From the NCBI GenBank assembly GCA_032433765.1, contig JAVIAB010000024.1, forward strand, positions 10,395,321 to 10,459,320: 64,000 bases of DNA, in the 5' to 3' direction. The notes under the pieces are model-generated. The model was not told where the DNA came from. It did not search any database and worked only from the letters and a program-made list of their open reading frames with translations. How positions within the stretch are numbered: position 1 is the first letter of the stretch; each line of letters begins with the position of its first letter. Source of the DNA: Megaustenia siamemsis. Its lineage: Eukaryota > Mollusca > Gastropoda > Stylommatophora > Ariophantidae. The position numbers were made by a program, and so were the translations under genes. Below, piece by piece: positions 22,990-34,309 of this stretch.

Positions 22990-23190
22990 CAAGTAAATGT
23001 TACTATGACCTTGCACATACTTGTCTCCTCTATTTGGATTGATGTCATCAACTTATGTAATGTTGCACATATTTTTCTCCCTGGTTTATATTTTTTGATG
23101 TCATTAAAAATTGTAATTTTGCACAAAGTTGTCTCCTCTATTTGGATTTAATTGCCATCAACAATTGTAATCTTCCATAAATGTCTACAT
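22990..23190. repeat. Degenerate tandem repeat of about 60 bp
   Basis: Three to four imperfect units sharing TTGCACA(T/A)A, TTGTCTCCTCTATTTGGATT and GTCATCAA. The rest of 22770-23330 shows no recognised feature except a (GA)n at 23329-23352. Confidence 0.6.
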
Positions 23191-23352
23191 AAGTTTCAAT
23201 GTGATGACATACATTTGGATTATATCCCCTTCCAACATCAGTAACATATGATGAACTACTGACTGCTATAGCCCGTTTCAAAATGGTTTGTCCACGCTTG
23301 ACTTCAAATATCTTCAGTCTTGAACGCATAGAGAGAGAGAGAGAGAGAGAGA

Positions 23353-23600
23353 GAAAAAAAAACTATCTTTACGACACATAGTACCATTGCTGGTGTATGT
23401 CGGAGGCAACGATAGAACCCTAGGGATAAAGGCCGCTTGGTCAAGCAGTCGCCACGACGTGTGAGACTCAGTTTTTTTGTTTCACCCCCGATAGAAAAAA
23501 TCATTTCTGTCTACCGCGGTCTTCGAACACCGTCCGCCGGCTTTTCAGCCAGTGGAGCAGTGGTTTTAGCCGCACGGCCACGCGCACCTCCGAGAGAGAG
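23353..23600 (-). mobile_element. Possible tRNA-headed SINE4
   Basis: Read on the reverse strand, the right end gives GTGGCCGTGCGGCTAAAACC as a possible A box and GGTGTTCGAAGACC as a possible B box, about 40 nt apart. Only one copy is in the window and no target duplication is clear, so this could be chance or a tRNA-like remnant. Confidence 0.35.
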
Positions 23601-23756
23601 GACCTGCAACGGCTAATTCCTTTGATCTTTTCGACAGATGCAGTTATTTTGTGGTTGAAGAAAATAGTTTACCGTAGTTGAAGCAATTGACCTATTTCGG
23701 CATAGGCGTAACGTAATTCGAATGTTAATAATAAAACTCATTTCAATAAACGGAGG

Positions 23757-24122
23757 CGAAGGCGCTCCTCCCCAGCACCAGAGCTGGAAGTCGTCAGTGA
23801 CTCATAACTGATGGCTTGCGCCAGGATCGGTGAACCAGAACCATCCAGACCCTGCTACACCTCTCCGCGGTGCCTCCAGAAACAGACTAACCTGTCTAGT
23901 CTGGCCAAGCGAGCAGGGATCGAAGAGGGAAGACAAACCCGGTACTCAAAAATGTCGGCTGAAGTCGGATGTGTTGGGCCGAAAGGCGCAGATATCACAG
24001 TGTTACACTGCAAACTTCAACACAACGTAACTACGTCCACTTAACGTCCTTTTAAGGGCGGATGACGAGGAGGAAGTCTACGGTTCGTATCCGCTAGAAT
24101 ACCTCAAATCATCGGGCGACCG

Positions 24123-24152
<30 letters not shown>
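23757..24152 (+). repeat. Dispersed repeat J with (ATC)n tail
   Basis: The forward frame has AEVGCVGPKGADITVL; the same peptide-coding string (AEVGCVGPKGANITVI) occurs reversed at 45130-45340, so this is a dispersed element. The end reads GGGCGACCGC followed by a perfect ATC tract (24125-24153). An ATC-tailed 3' end after an RT-linked coding remnant fits a LINE 3' end, but I see no diagnostic domain. Confidence 0.6.
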
Positions 24153-24154
<2 letters not shown>

Positions 24155-24155
<1 letters not shown>

Positions 24156-24586
24156 TTCAATAAACGCCTGAAACATCCAAAGATTTATACAACGGAGGTT
24201 GTTTATAAACATCCCCAGTTTACGTGTCGTTCAAACATCGAGCAAAAATGTGCGGACAAGCTAAACAAATCACGGGAATTGCGAGATAGATTAACAAACG
24301 ATATAGGTCAGAAATATTAAGGGGTAAACTATTTAAAATAATGGTTTATCTAGGAAGGTAGTACATTTTGTATACATTAAATAAAGAACATTTAAAACAA
24401 GACATTTTTAATTAGGAACAAAAATATATTAATGAGGACATTAAGATTATTATGTCATGTGCAAAACTTGAACAATTTTGATCAAGTGGTTACAGAGATA
24501 TTAATTATTAAATAAGGGCTAACAATTTTGTAACGGATAATAGTGTTATCGTGTTCCTTGAAATGAAATCTTCCTCGTCTTACGTA
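24155..24586. other. AT-rich stretch, nothing recognised
   Basis: Small open frames only. Confidence 0.5.
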
Positions 24587-24812
24587 CTTCGGTTACGGTT
24601 ATGGTTATGGTTACGGTTATGGTTATGGTTACGGTTATGGTTATGGTTATGGTTACGGTTATGGTTATGATTATGGTTATGGTTACGGTTATGGTTATGG
24701 TTACGGTTATGGTTATGGTTACGGTTATGGTTACGGTTATGGTTATGGTTATGGTTATGGTTACGGTTATGGTTATGGTTACGGTTATGGTTATGGTTAC
24801 GGTTATGGTTAT
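24587..24812. repeat. Hexamer array GGTTAT/GGTTAC
   Basis: About 37 hexamers of GGTTAT and GGTTAC in mixed order, often as 18-bp sets. It sits exactly at the tail end of a family H copy (24813 onward, reverse). Other family H copies end in a few AACCATAACC bases, so this array looks like an expanded element tail. It is not the telomeric TTAGGG hexamer. Confidence 0.93.
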
Positions 24813-25060
24813 AGATGGCACCGGTATCACTAGTAAACGAATTAAAATCCATAATTGCCCAGCCGCCCTTGCCAGTGAATTCATCAGAATAAATAACTCA
24901 TCTTCGAAAAAAGAAAGGTAGCTGCATGCCCCATCATAGCAGTCTCAGCACATGTCAAAAGGCATAAGGCGAAAATTCACAGAAAGTGAACACAGCCATC
25001 TGATCTCCGTCATACGATATTCTTTTCCCCATCAGAACTGATGTCACTACTGTAGCCTTC
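24813..25060 (-). repeat. Dispersed repeat family H, copy 3
   Basis: Reverse copy: AATTAAAATCCATAATTGCC, CAGTGAATTCATCAGAATA, GTAGCTGCATGCCCCATCAT and CAGCCATCTGATCTCCGTC landmarks. Truncated before the GTGCACACCG segment. Confidence 0.75.
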
Positions 25061-25137
25061 TCACAATAAAAGAACACCACATTAAAATCAATTGAGAATC
25101 TTTACCAAAGTTACACTTTCCATCAACGCCTGCTTAT

Positions 25138-25445
25138 CATCATCAACATCATGTGCCATACCGGTTGGCGTAGGCGATCAGGTCCGTCCACAATCTTCTA
25201 TCTACAGTGCATCGTATCAGTTCTGTTGTTGACTTTTTCCCCTGCCATGACACCAAGCAATCCAGTATTTTCGCTGTTTGTCTTCCGCGATCTCTCATTC
25301 CTTTATTTTGCCAGTTGTAACCAAGTATTCCAACTTTCCTCTTCTCATGATGTGCCCGAAAAATGTTGATCATTTCTCTCGGATGTTTTTTAGGAGTTCT
25401 CTTTTGTGTTGGCCTCTTTGAGAATTTCCTCATTGGTCATTTTAT
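25138..25445 (-). mobile_element. LINE-B2 3' fragment
   Basis: The reverse frame 25149-25433 reads RKFSKRPTQKRTPKKHPREM, HHEKRKVGILGYNWQNKG and STTELIRCTVDRRLWTDLIA with YANRYGT. Earlier frame shifts separate it from the KM.KT.EEILKEANTKRE frame of better copies. The left end is the CATCATCAACATCATG complement of the GATGAT tail. Confidence 0.83.
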
Positions 25446-25919
25446 CTGTACCTGCTTCTAATAGCTTTTAAACTTACCTGTCTAATGTGAGTGGTCAACT
25501 TATCATCTAACTCCTTGGAGGAACAAGAAATGTCGATGTTAATTAACAATATCAGAACATTGTTTCTGTCATGAAATAGTAATGGCTAACTTGTTAGTGC
25601 GCTCGTGGCTAACCTTACAGTTTCGGAATCAATTGACAGTTATGGCTAAACTTTATTTTCTCTTTATGTGCATTGTTTACAAACAATGATTCAGTTAATC
25701 TTGCATTTAAAATTCATTCAAATCTTTTCTGAGAAAATAGGCGGCCTGGGGTGATCCTGAGAAAAGCCGCCATCAAACTAGTGATGGTGGTTAACAACTG
25801 GGGGGGGGGGGGGAAAGGGGTGGACCTAGGTGGGCCCGAGGTGAGCCGTCACTACTGGACAACAACAATCCAGGGTTTAATTCTGTTAAGTGATAATTGC
25901 TGACTTCGAATTCGAGATT
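25446..25919. other. Spacer with a poly-G run
   Basis: No gene or repeat recognised apart from G12-13 at about 25801, which may be an assembly-sensitive site. Confidence 0.5.
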
Positions 25920-27147
25920 TATTCGTTCCTTTACGTATTCCCCTCTACTGGGTAGTAAGAGTTTCTTCGTTCCTTTACGTATTCCAGTCTACTGGGTAGT
26001 AAGAGTTTCATCGTGCCTTTACGTATTCCCGTCTACTGGGTAGTAAGAGTTTCATCGTGCCTTTACGTATTCCCGTCTACTGGGTAGTAAGAGTTTCTTC
26101 GTTCCTTCACGTATTCCCGTCTACTGGGTAGTAAGAGTTTCTTCGTTCCTTTACGTATTCCCGTCTACTGGGTAGTAAGAGTTTCTTCGTTCCTTTACGT
26201 ATTCCCGTCTACTGGGTAGTAAGAGTTTCTTCGTTCCTTTACGTATTCCCGTCTACTGGGTAGTAAGAGTTTCTTCGTTCCTTTACATATTCCCGTCTAC
26301 TGGGTAGTAAGAGTTTCTTCGTTCCTTTACATATTCCCGTCTACTGGGTAGTAAGAGTTTCTTCGTTCCTTTACATATTCCCGTCTACTGGGTAGTAAGA
26401 GTTTCTTCGTTCCTTTACGTATTCCCGTCTACTGAGTAGTAAGAGTTTCTTCGTTCCTTCACGTATTCCCGTCTACTGAGTATTAAGAGTTTCTTCGTTC
26501 CTTTACGTATTCCGTCTACTGGGTAGTAAGAGTTTCATCGTGCCTTTACGTATTCCCATCTACTGGGTAGTAAGAGTTTCTTCGTTCCTTTACATATTCC
26601 CATCTACTGAGTAGTAAGAGTTTCTTCGTTCCTTTACGTATTCCCGTCTACTGGGTAGTAAGAGTTTCTTCGTTCCTTCACGTATTCCCGTCTACTGGGT
26701 AGTAAGAGTTTCTTCGTTCCTTTACGTATTCCCGTCTACTGGGTAGTAAGAGTTTCTTCGTTCCTTTACGTATTCCAGTCTACTGGGTAGTAAGAGTTTC
26801 TTCGTTCCTTCACGTATTCCCGTCTACTGGGTAGTAAGAGTTTCTTCGTTCCTTCACGTATTCCCGTCTACTGGGTAGTAAGAGTTTCTTCGTTCCTTTA
26901 CGTATTCCCGTCTACTGGGTAGTAAGAGTTTCTTCGTTCCTTTACGTATTCCCGTCTACTGGGTAGTAAGAGTTTCTTCGTTCCTTTACATATTCCCATC
27001 TACTGAGTAGTAAGAGTTTCTTCGTTCCTTCACGTATTCCCGTCTACTGGGTAGTAAGAGTTTCATCGTGCCTTTACGTATTCCCGTCTACTGAGTAGTA
27101 AGAGTTTCTTCGTTCCTTCACGTATTCCCGTCTACTGAGTATTAAGA
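25920..27147. repeat. 44-bp minisatellite
   Basis: About 28 copies of a 44-bp unit, GTCTACTGGGTAGTAAGAGT then TTCTTCGTTCCTTTACGTAT then TCCC. Variants TTCATCGTGCC, TTCACG, TTACAT, CCATCT and CTGAGTA recur in groups (for example near 26040, 26530 and 27060). Confidence 0.97.
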
Positions 27148-27526
27148 AGCGAAGTAGACGAGTTGGCACAAGTGATGACAGAAGTTATAGAAGATGTGTC
27201 TAGAAGTCATTCTGTATCGACAGCTCAACTTACATCACAATAATGATGTCTTTATATCGCATCAGCAATAAAACATTGGAACACATGTGTCTCAATCTTC
27301 ATTTTTATAACATAGGTCGATGTTTGGAATCATTTACTGCACTGTTCTGTATTTATTTAAATCAATTCACTTTTAGGATGCAAAGATTTTTTTTTTTTAA
27401 AAATAAGAATTTAATTTATCACATTGATGATAGTAGTAGACAAATACACAAATAATGAAATAATTGTTGGGTGGGGGTAGGGGGGTTCTGAACATCAGAT
27501 GGTATTGGATATCTGAGGAAGACGTT
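27148..27526. other. Spacer between arrays
   Basis: Contains a T9-A4 tract near 27390 and no recognised gene. Confidence 0.5.
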
Positions 27527-27851
27527 AATGCTGTAACTTGTCACACTCAGATATCGCTCCCTATTCCTCAACACATTAATGCTGTAACTTGTCACACTCA
27601 GATATCGCTCCCTATTCCTCAACACATTAATGCTGTAACTTGTCACACTCAGATATCGCTCCCTATTCCTCAACACATTAATGCTGTAACTTGTCACACT
27701 CAGATATCGCTCCCTATTCCTCAACACATTAATGCTGTAACTTGTCACACTCAGATATCGCTCCCTATTCCTCAACACATTAATGCTGTAACTTGTCACA
27801 CTCAGATATCGCTCCCTATTCCTCAACACATTAATGCTGTAACTTGTCGCT
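27527..27851. repeat. 51-bp minisatellite, near-identical copies
   Basis: Six full copies and a partial one starting at 27527, 27578, 27629 and so on. The unit contains AATGCTGTAACTTGTCACAC, TCAGATATCGCTCCCTATTC and CTCAACACATT. Internal copies show essentially no differences, unlike the neighbouring arrays. 51 bp = 17 codons, so both strands stay open across it. Confidence 0.96.
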
Positions 27852-28106
27852 CCTTGTTGTAACACCGAGTCTTGAATGAAAGTCATACCATTGTTGTAAA
27901 CATGAGAAACCTCTCAGACCACATGAAGACCATGTTAATAAACATGAACTGTAGCAGGATATAAATGTCGAAGTTTGTGGACATCTGAAATGTGTCTCTG
28001 CCTCCCAAGACGAAAATGGTGTAGACTTTCTCCTTAAGATAGTCCCGACCCATCAAGACTTCCCCCGCCCCTTGTTGGCCGTAGCATAACTTAATGTCTC
28101 ATGTTA
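27852..28106. other. Spacer between arrays
   Basis: No recognised feature. Confidence 0.5.
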
Positions 28107-29682
28107 AGTTGTACAAAAACTAAACCCTGACTTGTAACAAAAACTAAACCGTGGCCTAAACCAAAAACTAAACGTGAACTGAAACAAAAACTAAACCGTG
28201 ACCTGATTTATAAACTAAACCGTGACCTGAAACAAACACTAAACCGTGCCCTGATACATAAACTAAACCGTGCCCTGATTTATAAACTAAACTGTGACCT
28301 GATACATAAACTAAACCGTGCCCTGATACATAAACTAAACTGTGACCTGATACATAAACTAAACCGTGCCCTGATACATAAACTAAACTGTGACCTGATA
28401 CATAAACTAAACCGTGCCCTGATACATAAACTAAACCGTGCACTGATACATAAACTAAACTGTGACCTGATACATAAACTAAACCGTGACCTGAAACAAA
28501 AACTAAACCCTGACCTGAAACAAAAACTAAACCGTGACCTGAAAGAAAAACTAAACGTGACTGAAACAAAAACTAAACCGTGACCTGAAACAAAAACTAA
28601 AACGTGACCTGAAACAAAAACTAAAACGTGACCTGAAACAAAAACTAAACTGTGACCTGAAACAAAAACTAAACTGTGACCTGAAACAAAAACTAAACTG
28701 TGACCTGAAACAAAAACTAAACCGTGACCAAAAACAAAAACTAAACCGTGACCTGATACATAAACTAAACCGTGACCTGAAACAAACACTAAACCGTGCC
28801 CTGATACATAAACTAAACCGTGACCTGAAACATAAACTAAACCGTGACCTGATACATAAACTAAACCGTGACCTGAAACAAAAACTAAAACGTGACCTGA
28901 TACATAAACTAAACCGTGACCTGATACATAAACTAAACCGTGACCTGATACATAAACTAAACCGTGACCTGATACATAAACTAAACAGTGACCTGAAACA
29001 TAAACTAAACCGTGACCTGATAAATAAACTAACCGTGACCTGAAACAAAAACTAAAACGTGACCTGATACATAAACTAAACCGTGACCTGAAACAAAAAC
29101 TAAAACGTGACCTGATACATAAACTAAACCGTGACCTGAAACAAAACCTAAACCCTGACCTGAAACAAAACATAAATCGTGACCTGAAACAAAACATAAA
29201 CCCTGACCTGAATCAAAACATAAACCGTGACCTGAAACAAAACATAAACCGTGACCTGAAACAAAAACTGAACCGTGACCTGAAACAAAACATAAACCGT
29301 GACCTGAAACAAAAACTAAACCGTGACCTGAAACAAAACATAAACCGTGACCTGAAACAAAACATAAACCGTGACCTGAAACAAAAACTAAACCGTGACC
29401 TGAAACAAAACATAAACCGTGACCTGAAACAAAACATAAACCGTGACCTGAAACAAAAACTAAACCGTGACCTGAAACAAAACATAAACCGTGACCTGAA
29501 ACAAAACATAAACCGTGACCTGAAACAAAACTAAACCGTGACCTGAAACAAAACATAAACCGTGACCTGAAACAAAAACTAAACCGTGACCTGAAACAAA
29601 ACATAAACCGTGACCTGAAACAAAAACTAAACCGTGACCTGAAACAAAACATAAACCGTGACCTGAAACAAAACTAAACATT
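28107..29682. repeat. 24-bp minisatellite
   Basis: About 65 copies of a 24-bp unit, CGTGACCTGAAACAAAAACT then AAAC. Unit types GATACATAAAC, GAAACAAAAAC and GAAACAAAACATAAAC form separate blocks; in 29200-29680 AAACAT and AAAACT types alternate. As 24 = 8 codons, the reverse strand shows long frames with the period GLVYVSGH or SFCFRSRF; these are by-products of the repeat. Confidence 0.96.
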
Positions 29683-29867
29683 TGTTGTACACCTCGTCCG
29701 CGCACTGCCTTCAACTGTCACGTGCATCTGTCACGTGATGCTCACTAAAAAGAACGTACATTTTGTGGGGGAACAACAGTACTAAACAGATGATGGAACA
29801 CTACCATCACTTTGTAAAACGGTCGTCAATTTTGAAGTGACATTTTCACTTAGCCAGACTTAGACCA

Positions 29868-29982
29868 CAATGACAAGCAACATGAAAAGATGGACAAGTC
29901 AGGCTGTGATAACCTGCATTATCAAAGCAAGAGGCAGAGCGGAATGGCGTTCCGTGGAAACCAGCCTTCGAAGCGGAGAGTT
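29868..29982 (+). mobile_element. LINE-A 3' terminal fragment
   Basis: Reads TSNMKRWTSQAVITCIIKAR and GRAEWRSVETSLRSGE. Where other copies have a GATGAT tail, this one passes straight into the 34-bp array. Confidence 0.82.
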
Positions 29983-30288
29983 ATATAGGTGGACTGTGTG
30001 TACACTTCCCAGTGTTATAGAGTTGGACTGTGTGTACACTTTCCAGTGTTATAGAGTTGGAATGTGTGTACACTTCCCAGTGTTATAGAGTTGGACTGTG
30101 TGTACACTTTCCAGTGTTATAGAGGTGGACGGTGTGCACTCTTTCCAGTGTTATAGAGATGGACTGTGTGTACACTTCCCAGTGTTATAGAAGTGGACGG
30201 TGTGCACTCTTCCCTGTGTTATAGAGGTGGACGGTGTGTACTCTTTCCAGTGTTATATAGGTGGACGGTGTACACTCTTTACTGTGAA
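29981..30288. repeat. 34-bp minisatellite
   Basis: About nine copies of GTTATAGAGTTGGACTGTGT then GTACACTTCCCAGT, with AGGTGGACGG variants on the right. It begins at the 3' end of a LINE-A fragment. Confidence 0.94.
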
Positions 30289-30864
30289 TTACTATGCGTC
30301 ACTTCCGAGCACCACGAGCTATATTTCTATCGCATCTTCACTTAAACATAACTAAACTTCCACATGCAATAACAAGTAACTAGTACACTAAAGTAGATTT
30401 TTTGTAACAAAAGCGACACTCGTATTCAATGAAATGAATCAACCACACGTCACAATACACACAGCGCTATTAAAACAAAAGGCCAAGAACGCTGACAATT
30501 TGATAGAAACTCTTTTATGCCTAGCCCATAAAAGAAGCAAGCTAAAGAGCAAAACAAGCACATTTTCTACCCCATGACTAAGAAAGGAAGTGAAGAGAAC
30601 AAGAGTAGACTCATGTATGAGAAAGAAAGCCAACAGTGTTGTCTACAAAGGAGTACTGTCAAGCCTTTCGGGCATGTCTGGGCAGGTAAAGTACAAACGC
30701 TGACCATTCCTGTGATGAACAGCGAGATAGAAGACAACTGACAACCGCTTTTAAAAAAATGAGAAACGCTACATGACTAAATCAGGTCAGAGCTACTGAT
30801 CTCATACTCATACAGCCTCTGCTTGCTTTGTCTTTATATGTTTGTGGGTGGTGAGTAGCTTGTT
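30289..30864. other. Non-repetitive stretch
   Basis: Contains small reverse frames (for example 30439-30633, leucine-rich, unrecognised). No support for a gene. Confidence 0.5.
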
Positions 30865-31195
30865 ATCATCATGTGCCATACCGGTTAGTGTAGGCGATCA
30901 TGTCCCTCCACAATCTTCTATCCATCGCATCAGTCCTGTTGTTGACTGTTTTCCTTCCCATGACACCAAGCTATCTAGTATCTTCTCTTTTTCTCGTCTG
31001 CGATCTCTCTTTCCTTTTATTTTGCCAGTTGTAACCAAGTATTCCAACTTTCCACTTCTCATGATATGCCCGACAAAAATTATTGTTTCTTATTGATATT
31101 TCTTTGGGGCTCCATTTTTGTGTTGGCCTCTTTGAGAATTTCCTCGTTGGTCTTTTCAACTATCCGCGGAACTTTGAACATTCTTCTGAAAATCA
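30865..31195 (-). mobile_element. LINE-B2 3' fragment
   Basis: Reverse strand reads RRMFKVPRIVEKTNEEILKE and ANTKMEPQRNINKKQ (31080-31277 frame). Then a shift gives the RAYHEKWKVGILGYNWQNKR stretch in another frame, and the terminal Y.NRYGT equivalent lies near 30890. The left end is a short ATCATCATG tail complement. Confidence 0.82.
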
Positions 31196-31477
31196 TCAAC
31201 AACCAAAAAAAAAGACAAACATTGAGCAGATATGGTGACCCCCAAGAAGGTGGCACCATAAACTGTGCCAGTGCCAAATAGACTAGATTAAGTTACTTAC
31301 TGGCGTTACGTCTGTGGCCTCCTCAAGAACCTAAAAATAAATATAGATTGAGCTTCAAAGAGTAACATAACTACGTACAATTAGTATTAGCATTATCTAG
31401 GAAGTACAGAACAGTGCCAACATTTATAGATATGTTAGAGTTGTTTCTTTGGTAATTAACTTCTATAAGGTCAGATA

Positions 31478-32036
31478 AACTGCAATGTAATCAACGATCC
31501 CATATAATCAACGATCCCATGTAATCAACGATCCCATGTAATCAACGATCCCATGTAATCACCGTTCTCATGTAATCAACGATCCCATGTAATCAACGAC
31601 CCCATGTAATCAACGATCCCATGTAATCAACGTTCTCATGTAATCAACGATCCCATGTAATCAACGACCCCATGTAATCAATGATCCCATGTAATCAACG
31701 ATCCCATGTAATCAATGATCCCATGTAATCAACGATCCCATGTAATCAACGATCCCTTGTAATCAACGGTCTCATGTAATCAATTATCCCATGTAATCTA
31801 CGATCCCATGTAATCAACGATCCCTTGTAATCAACGATCCCATGTAATCAATTATCCCATGTAATCAACGATCCCTTGTAATCAACGGTCTCATGTAATC
31901 AATTATCCCATGTAATCTACGATCCCATGTAATCAACGATCCCTTGTAATCAACGATCCCATGTAATCAATTATCCCATGTAATCTACGATCCCATGTAA
32001 TCAACGATCCCTTGTAATCAACGGTCTCATCTGGCA
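31478..32036. repeat. 17-bp minisatellite
   Basis: About 33 copies of ATCCCATGTAATCAACG. The GGTCTCAT variant recurs at 31768, 31887 and 32023 (119 bp = 7 units, then 136 bp = 8 units), so blocks of seven to eight units were duplicated. Confidence 0.96.
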
Positions 32037-32195
32037 ATAGTAAGAGATGATGGACATGTGCCGAATATATGTTGATAAGAGACATCTAAAGAATTAAATA
32101 AATAACATGCTCTGCTATGGGAAACATCAGCAAAATATAGAAATAGATGAAGACCTAGAGAGACACTGAACAAACACGTATAAGACAAGCAAAGT
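32037..32195 (+). mobile_element. LINE-F fragment, strongly decayed
   Basis: Base-level similarity to 55205-55360: GATGGACATGTG, then GCTATGGGAAACA, GAAGACC(T)AGAGAGACACTGA. Frames are destroyed. Confidence 0.55.
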
Positions 32196-32204
32196 TTACA
32201 GCCA

Positions 32205-32890
32205 TAGATTCTTTGGATGGTTATGGACGGCCCCCATATCGCTGCAAACGAATTAAAATCCATAATTGCTCAATCGCCCGTGCCAGTGGAATCATCCGAA
32301 TTAATAACTCATCTCCCAAACAAAGAAAAAAAAAGTAAAAAAAGTAAAGTACCCCCGTCACGCCAAGTGGCGTATAGGGAAATATGGTGTTAGTCACCAT
32401 AAATTTTACAGACCTTCAGCACATGATTTTTTGGGTAATGTGGTCAGTATTACGCCCGTGCTGCTTTACTTTCCCAGAAAAAAATTCGGTACCCATTTAA
32501 GGCTGGGTGAACCCGGAAGCCGTCGGTTGGGATCGAACCCTACCCCTTGTCCTTTGTAGTCCAGTTCACTAACCACTGAGCTATCGCGGCTCCCCAACAA
32601 AGAAAGGTAGCTGCAATTCCCATCAGAGCAGCCGCAGCACACGCCAAACCACATAAGGCGAAACCGCACAGAAAGTGAGCACATCCGTCTGTTCCCCGTC
32701 ACACGATTTCATCATTCAGAGCAAGCAATCGGGGTATCGAAATACGATCAAAACGGATGAAACGCACAGCTCACGGTGTGCACATAGCACTTAACTCAGT
32801 GGCTCCGGCAGCAAGCAGAACTTGGAATTTGAGTAAACTGCAACAAGGAAAACTTTTCAGACACAGCCTTTAACAGTTCCTGCCTCCTAT
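32205..32890 (-). repeat. Dispersed repeat family H, copy 4, split by SINE1
   Basis: Reverse copy running from a GGATGGTTATGG tail through AATTAAAATCCATAATTGC, GCACAGCTCACGGTGTGCAC and CTGCAACAAGGAAAACTTTT to GTTCCTGCCTCCTATCCG. It is interrupted at 32329-32595 by SINE1 between ATCTCCCAAACAAAGAAA and the AAAGGTAGCTGCA continuation. Confidence 0.82.
32329..32595 (-). mobile_element. SINE1 inserted in family H
   Basis: Full-length reverse SINE1 from the A-rich tail plus GTACCCCCGTCACGCC to the head complement AGCTATCGCGGCTCC. A perfect 10-bp target duplication AACAAAGAAA lies at 32319-32328 and 32596-32605. Confidence 0.92.
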
Positions 32891-32909
32891 CCGTCAACTA
32901 AAATATGAA

Positions 32910-33392
32910 TTAGTTATGAATATCAAAAAGACTAAAACTATGATTTGAAAAAAAAACAAAGAAAATACTCAAAATCTACAGGTGGATATCAAAGTTTGAA
33001 GAAAATACCTGGAGACAGTTCAGAGCTACATCTACCTTGGGCACACTATAACCAGTGATGGAAAATGTACAACTGAAGTAAACAAAAGAATAGGAATAGC
33101 AGAAAGTAATACCAATGCCATGAAAAATATAATATCAAAACAATAACATCAGGGTTAAATCTAAGAATAGTACAATGTTATATCTTCTCTGCATTACTCT
33201 ATGGTGCAGAAACATGGACATTAGACAAGAACATAGAACACAAAATTGCAGTAGCAGTCCAACAGTAACATGGGTCAGTAACATCAAAAGATGGACAAAT
33301 CATCCGATGACAATCTGAACCATCAAAGCAAGAGGCAGAGCGGAATGGCGCTCTATGGTAGCCAACCTTAGCGAAGAAGACACTTTCGATGA
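32910..33392 (+). mobile_element. LINE-A with internal deletion
   Basis: RT segment SYIYLGHTITSDGKCTTEVN KRIGIAESNTNAMKNI near 33025-33135 (two adjoining stretches), then SALLYGAETWTLDKN near 33190-33230. The sequence then jumps, within a few bases of 33262, to TWVSNIKRWTNHPMTI..KARGRAEWRSMVANL, the extreme C-terminus. The region encoding the RR-W..KTNDEVL..GHVKRHNSLL segment is missing. It ends in a GATAATGATGAT tail. Confidence 0.8.
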
Positions 33393-33399
33393 TAATGAT

Positions 33400-33690
33400 G
33401 ATTATAAACTAAAATATTCTATGGCAGAATCCCCTACAGAAAAGATAATCTTCTGCCTTGCAGGAAGATTGGGGACAATCTAAGGCTAAGGAAGGCACGC
33501 CTGAATAAAATACTAGCTGAAATCGGATGCACTGGGCCACTGGCGCAGAACACAATGCAACGTTTTAAAGGGTGTTCAATCAGTGTGGATCTGGCAGACT
33601 CTAATTGTGATGTTCTGTCTGTGGGGGCGATCAACACACTTAACCTGACAGCTGACTTCATGTGAGAGTCTGGAATCCTACTCTGATTGA
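33400..33690 (+). repeat. Possible diverged repeat J remnant
   Basis: The frame LNKILAEIGCTGPLAQNTMQ and so on resembles the AEVGCVGPKGA string of repeat J at protein and base level over about 40 bp. Otherwise unrecognised; weak. Confidence 0.3.
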
Positions 33691-33699
33691 GTCCTGATC

Positions 33700-33711
33700 A
33701 CACACACACAC

Positions 33712-33750
<39 letters not shown>
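33700..33750. repeat. (CA)n(GA)n microsatellite
   Basis: Simple dinucleotide tract. Confidence 0.9.
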
Positions 33751-33755
<5 letters not shown>

Positions 33756-34309
33756 CGTAATCAGCCGATAAGACTTGATGAAGTTTATCCGAGAATAGCT
33801 ATGCTTGTATTAAGAAAAAAATGAGAAATAGCAAGGTAGCATATCTTTATAATAGAAAAAAAAATAACGGACATTAATAAGAACATACATAAGGACATAG
33901 ATTACAGAAGAACTGTACAGGCATTTAAACGTGTATCCCTGGCAGTCACGCATTATATAGGGCCACATACTAAGCTGCTAAATATCATTAATGAAGTGTG
34001 CGACCTCGTTCTGTATCTTCTCCGTCTTTCCATTTGCGTATCGCTAAGAGCCAGTATACCCCGAGCATTAGCATCCACAGAAATAACCAATTCGAGAAAT
34101 GGGAAGACATGAATAAGGTTGCTCACAATATGCCGCTACTCTCGTTGCGCCAAGGTCCTTCCTAGCGTCCAAAACTACCCTTAGCGTACATTTCACAAGA
34201 TGGTTTACATCAAATGATTTATTTCAAAGAATTTTATTTTTGATTCGTCGTTTTTTTTTTTTTAAGTATTCGTTATGGTAAAGTATCATAATGCTTTACA
34301 ATAGGGCCT
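33751..34309. other. Non-repetitive stretch
   Basis: AT-rich with a T16 tract near 34247. No gene recognised. Confidence 0.5.

Noticed and set aside
24587..24812. Telomere-like GGTTAY hexamers
   Set aside because: Not TTAGGG or TTAGG; placed internally at the end of a dispersed repeat, better explained as an expanded tail.
28280..29652. Long reverse frames (305 and 207 codons) with SGHGLVYV / FCFRSRFS periods
   Set aside because: By-products of a 24-bp array (8 codons) lacking stops; frames overlap in two phases.
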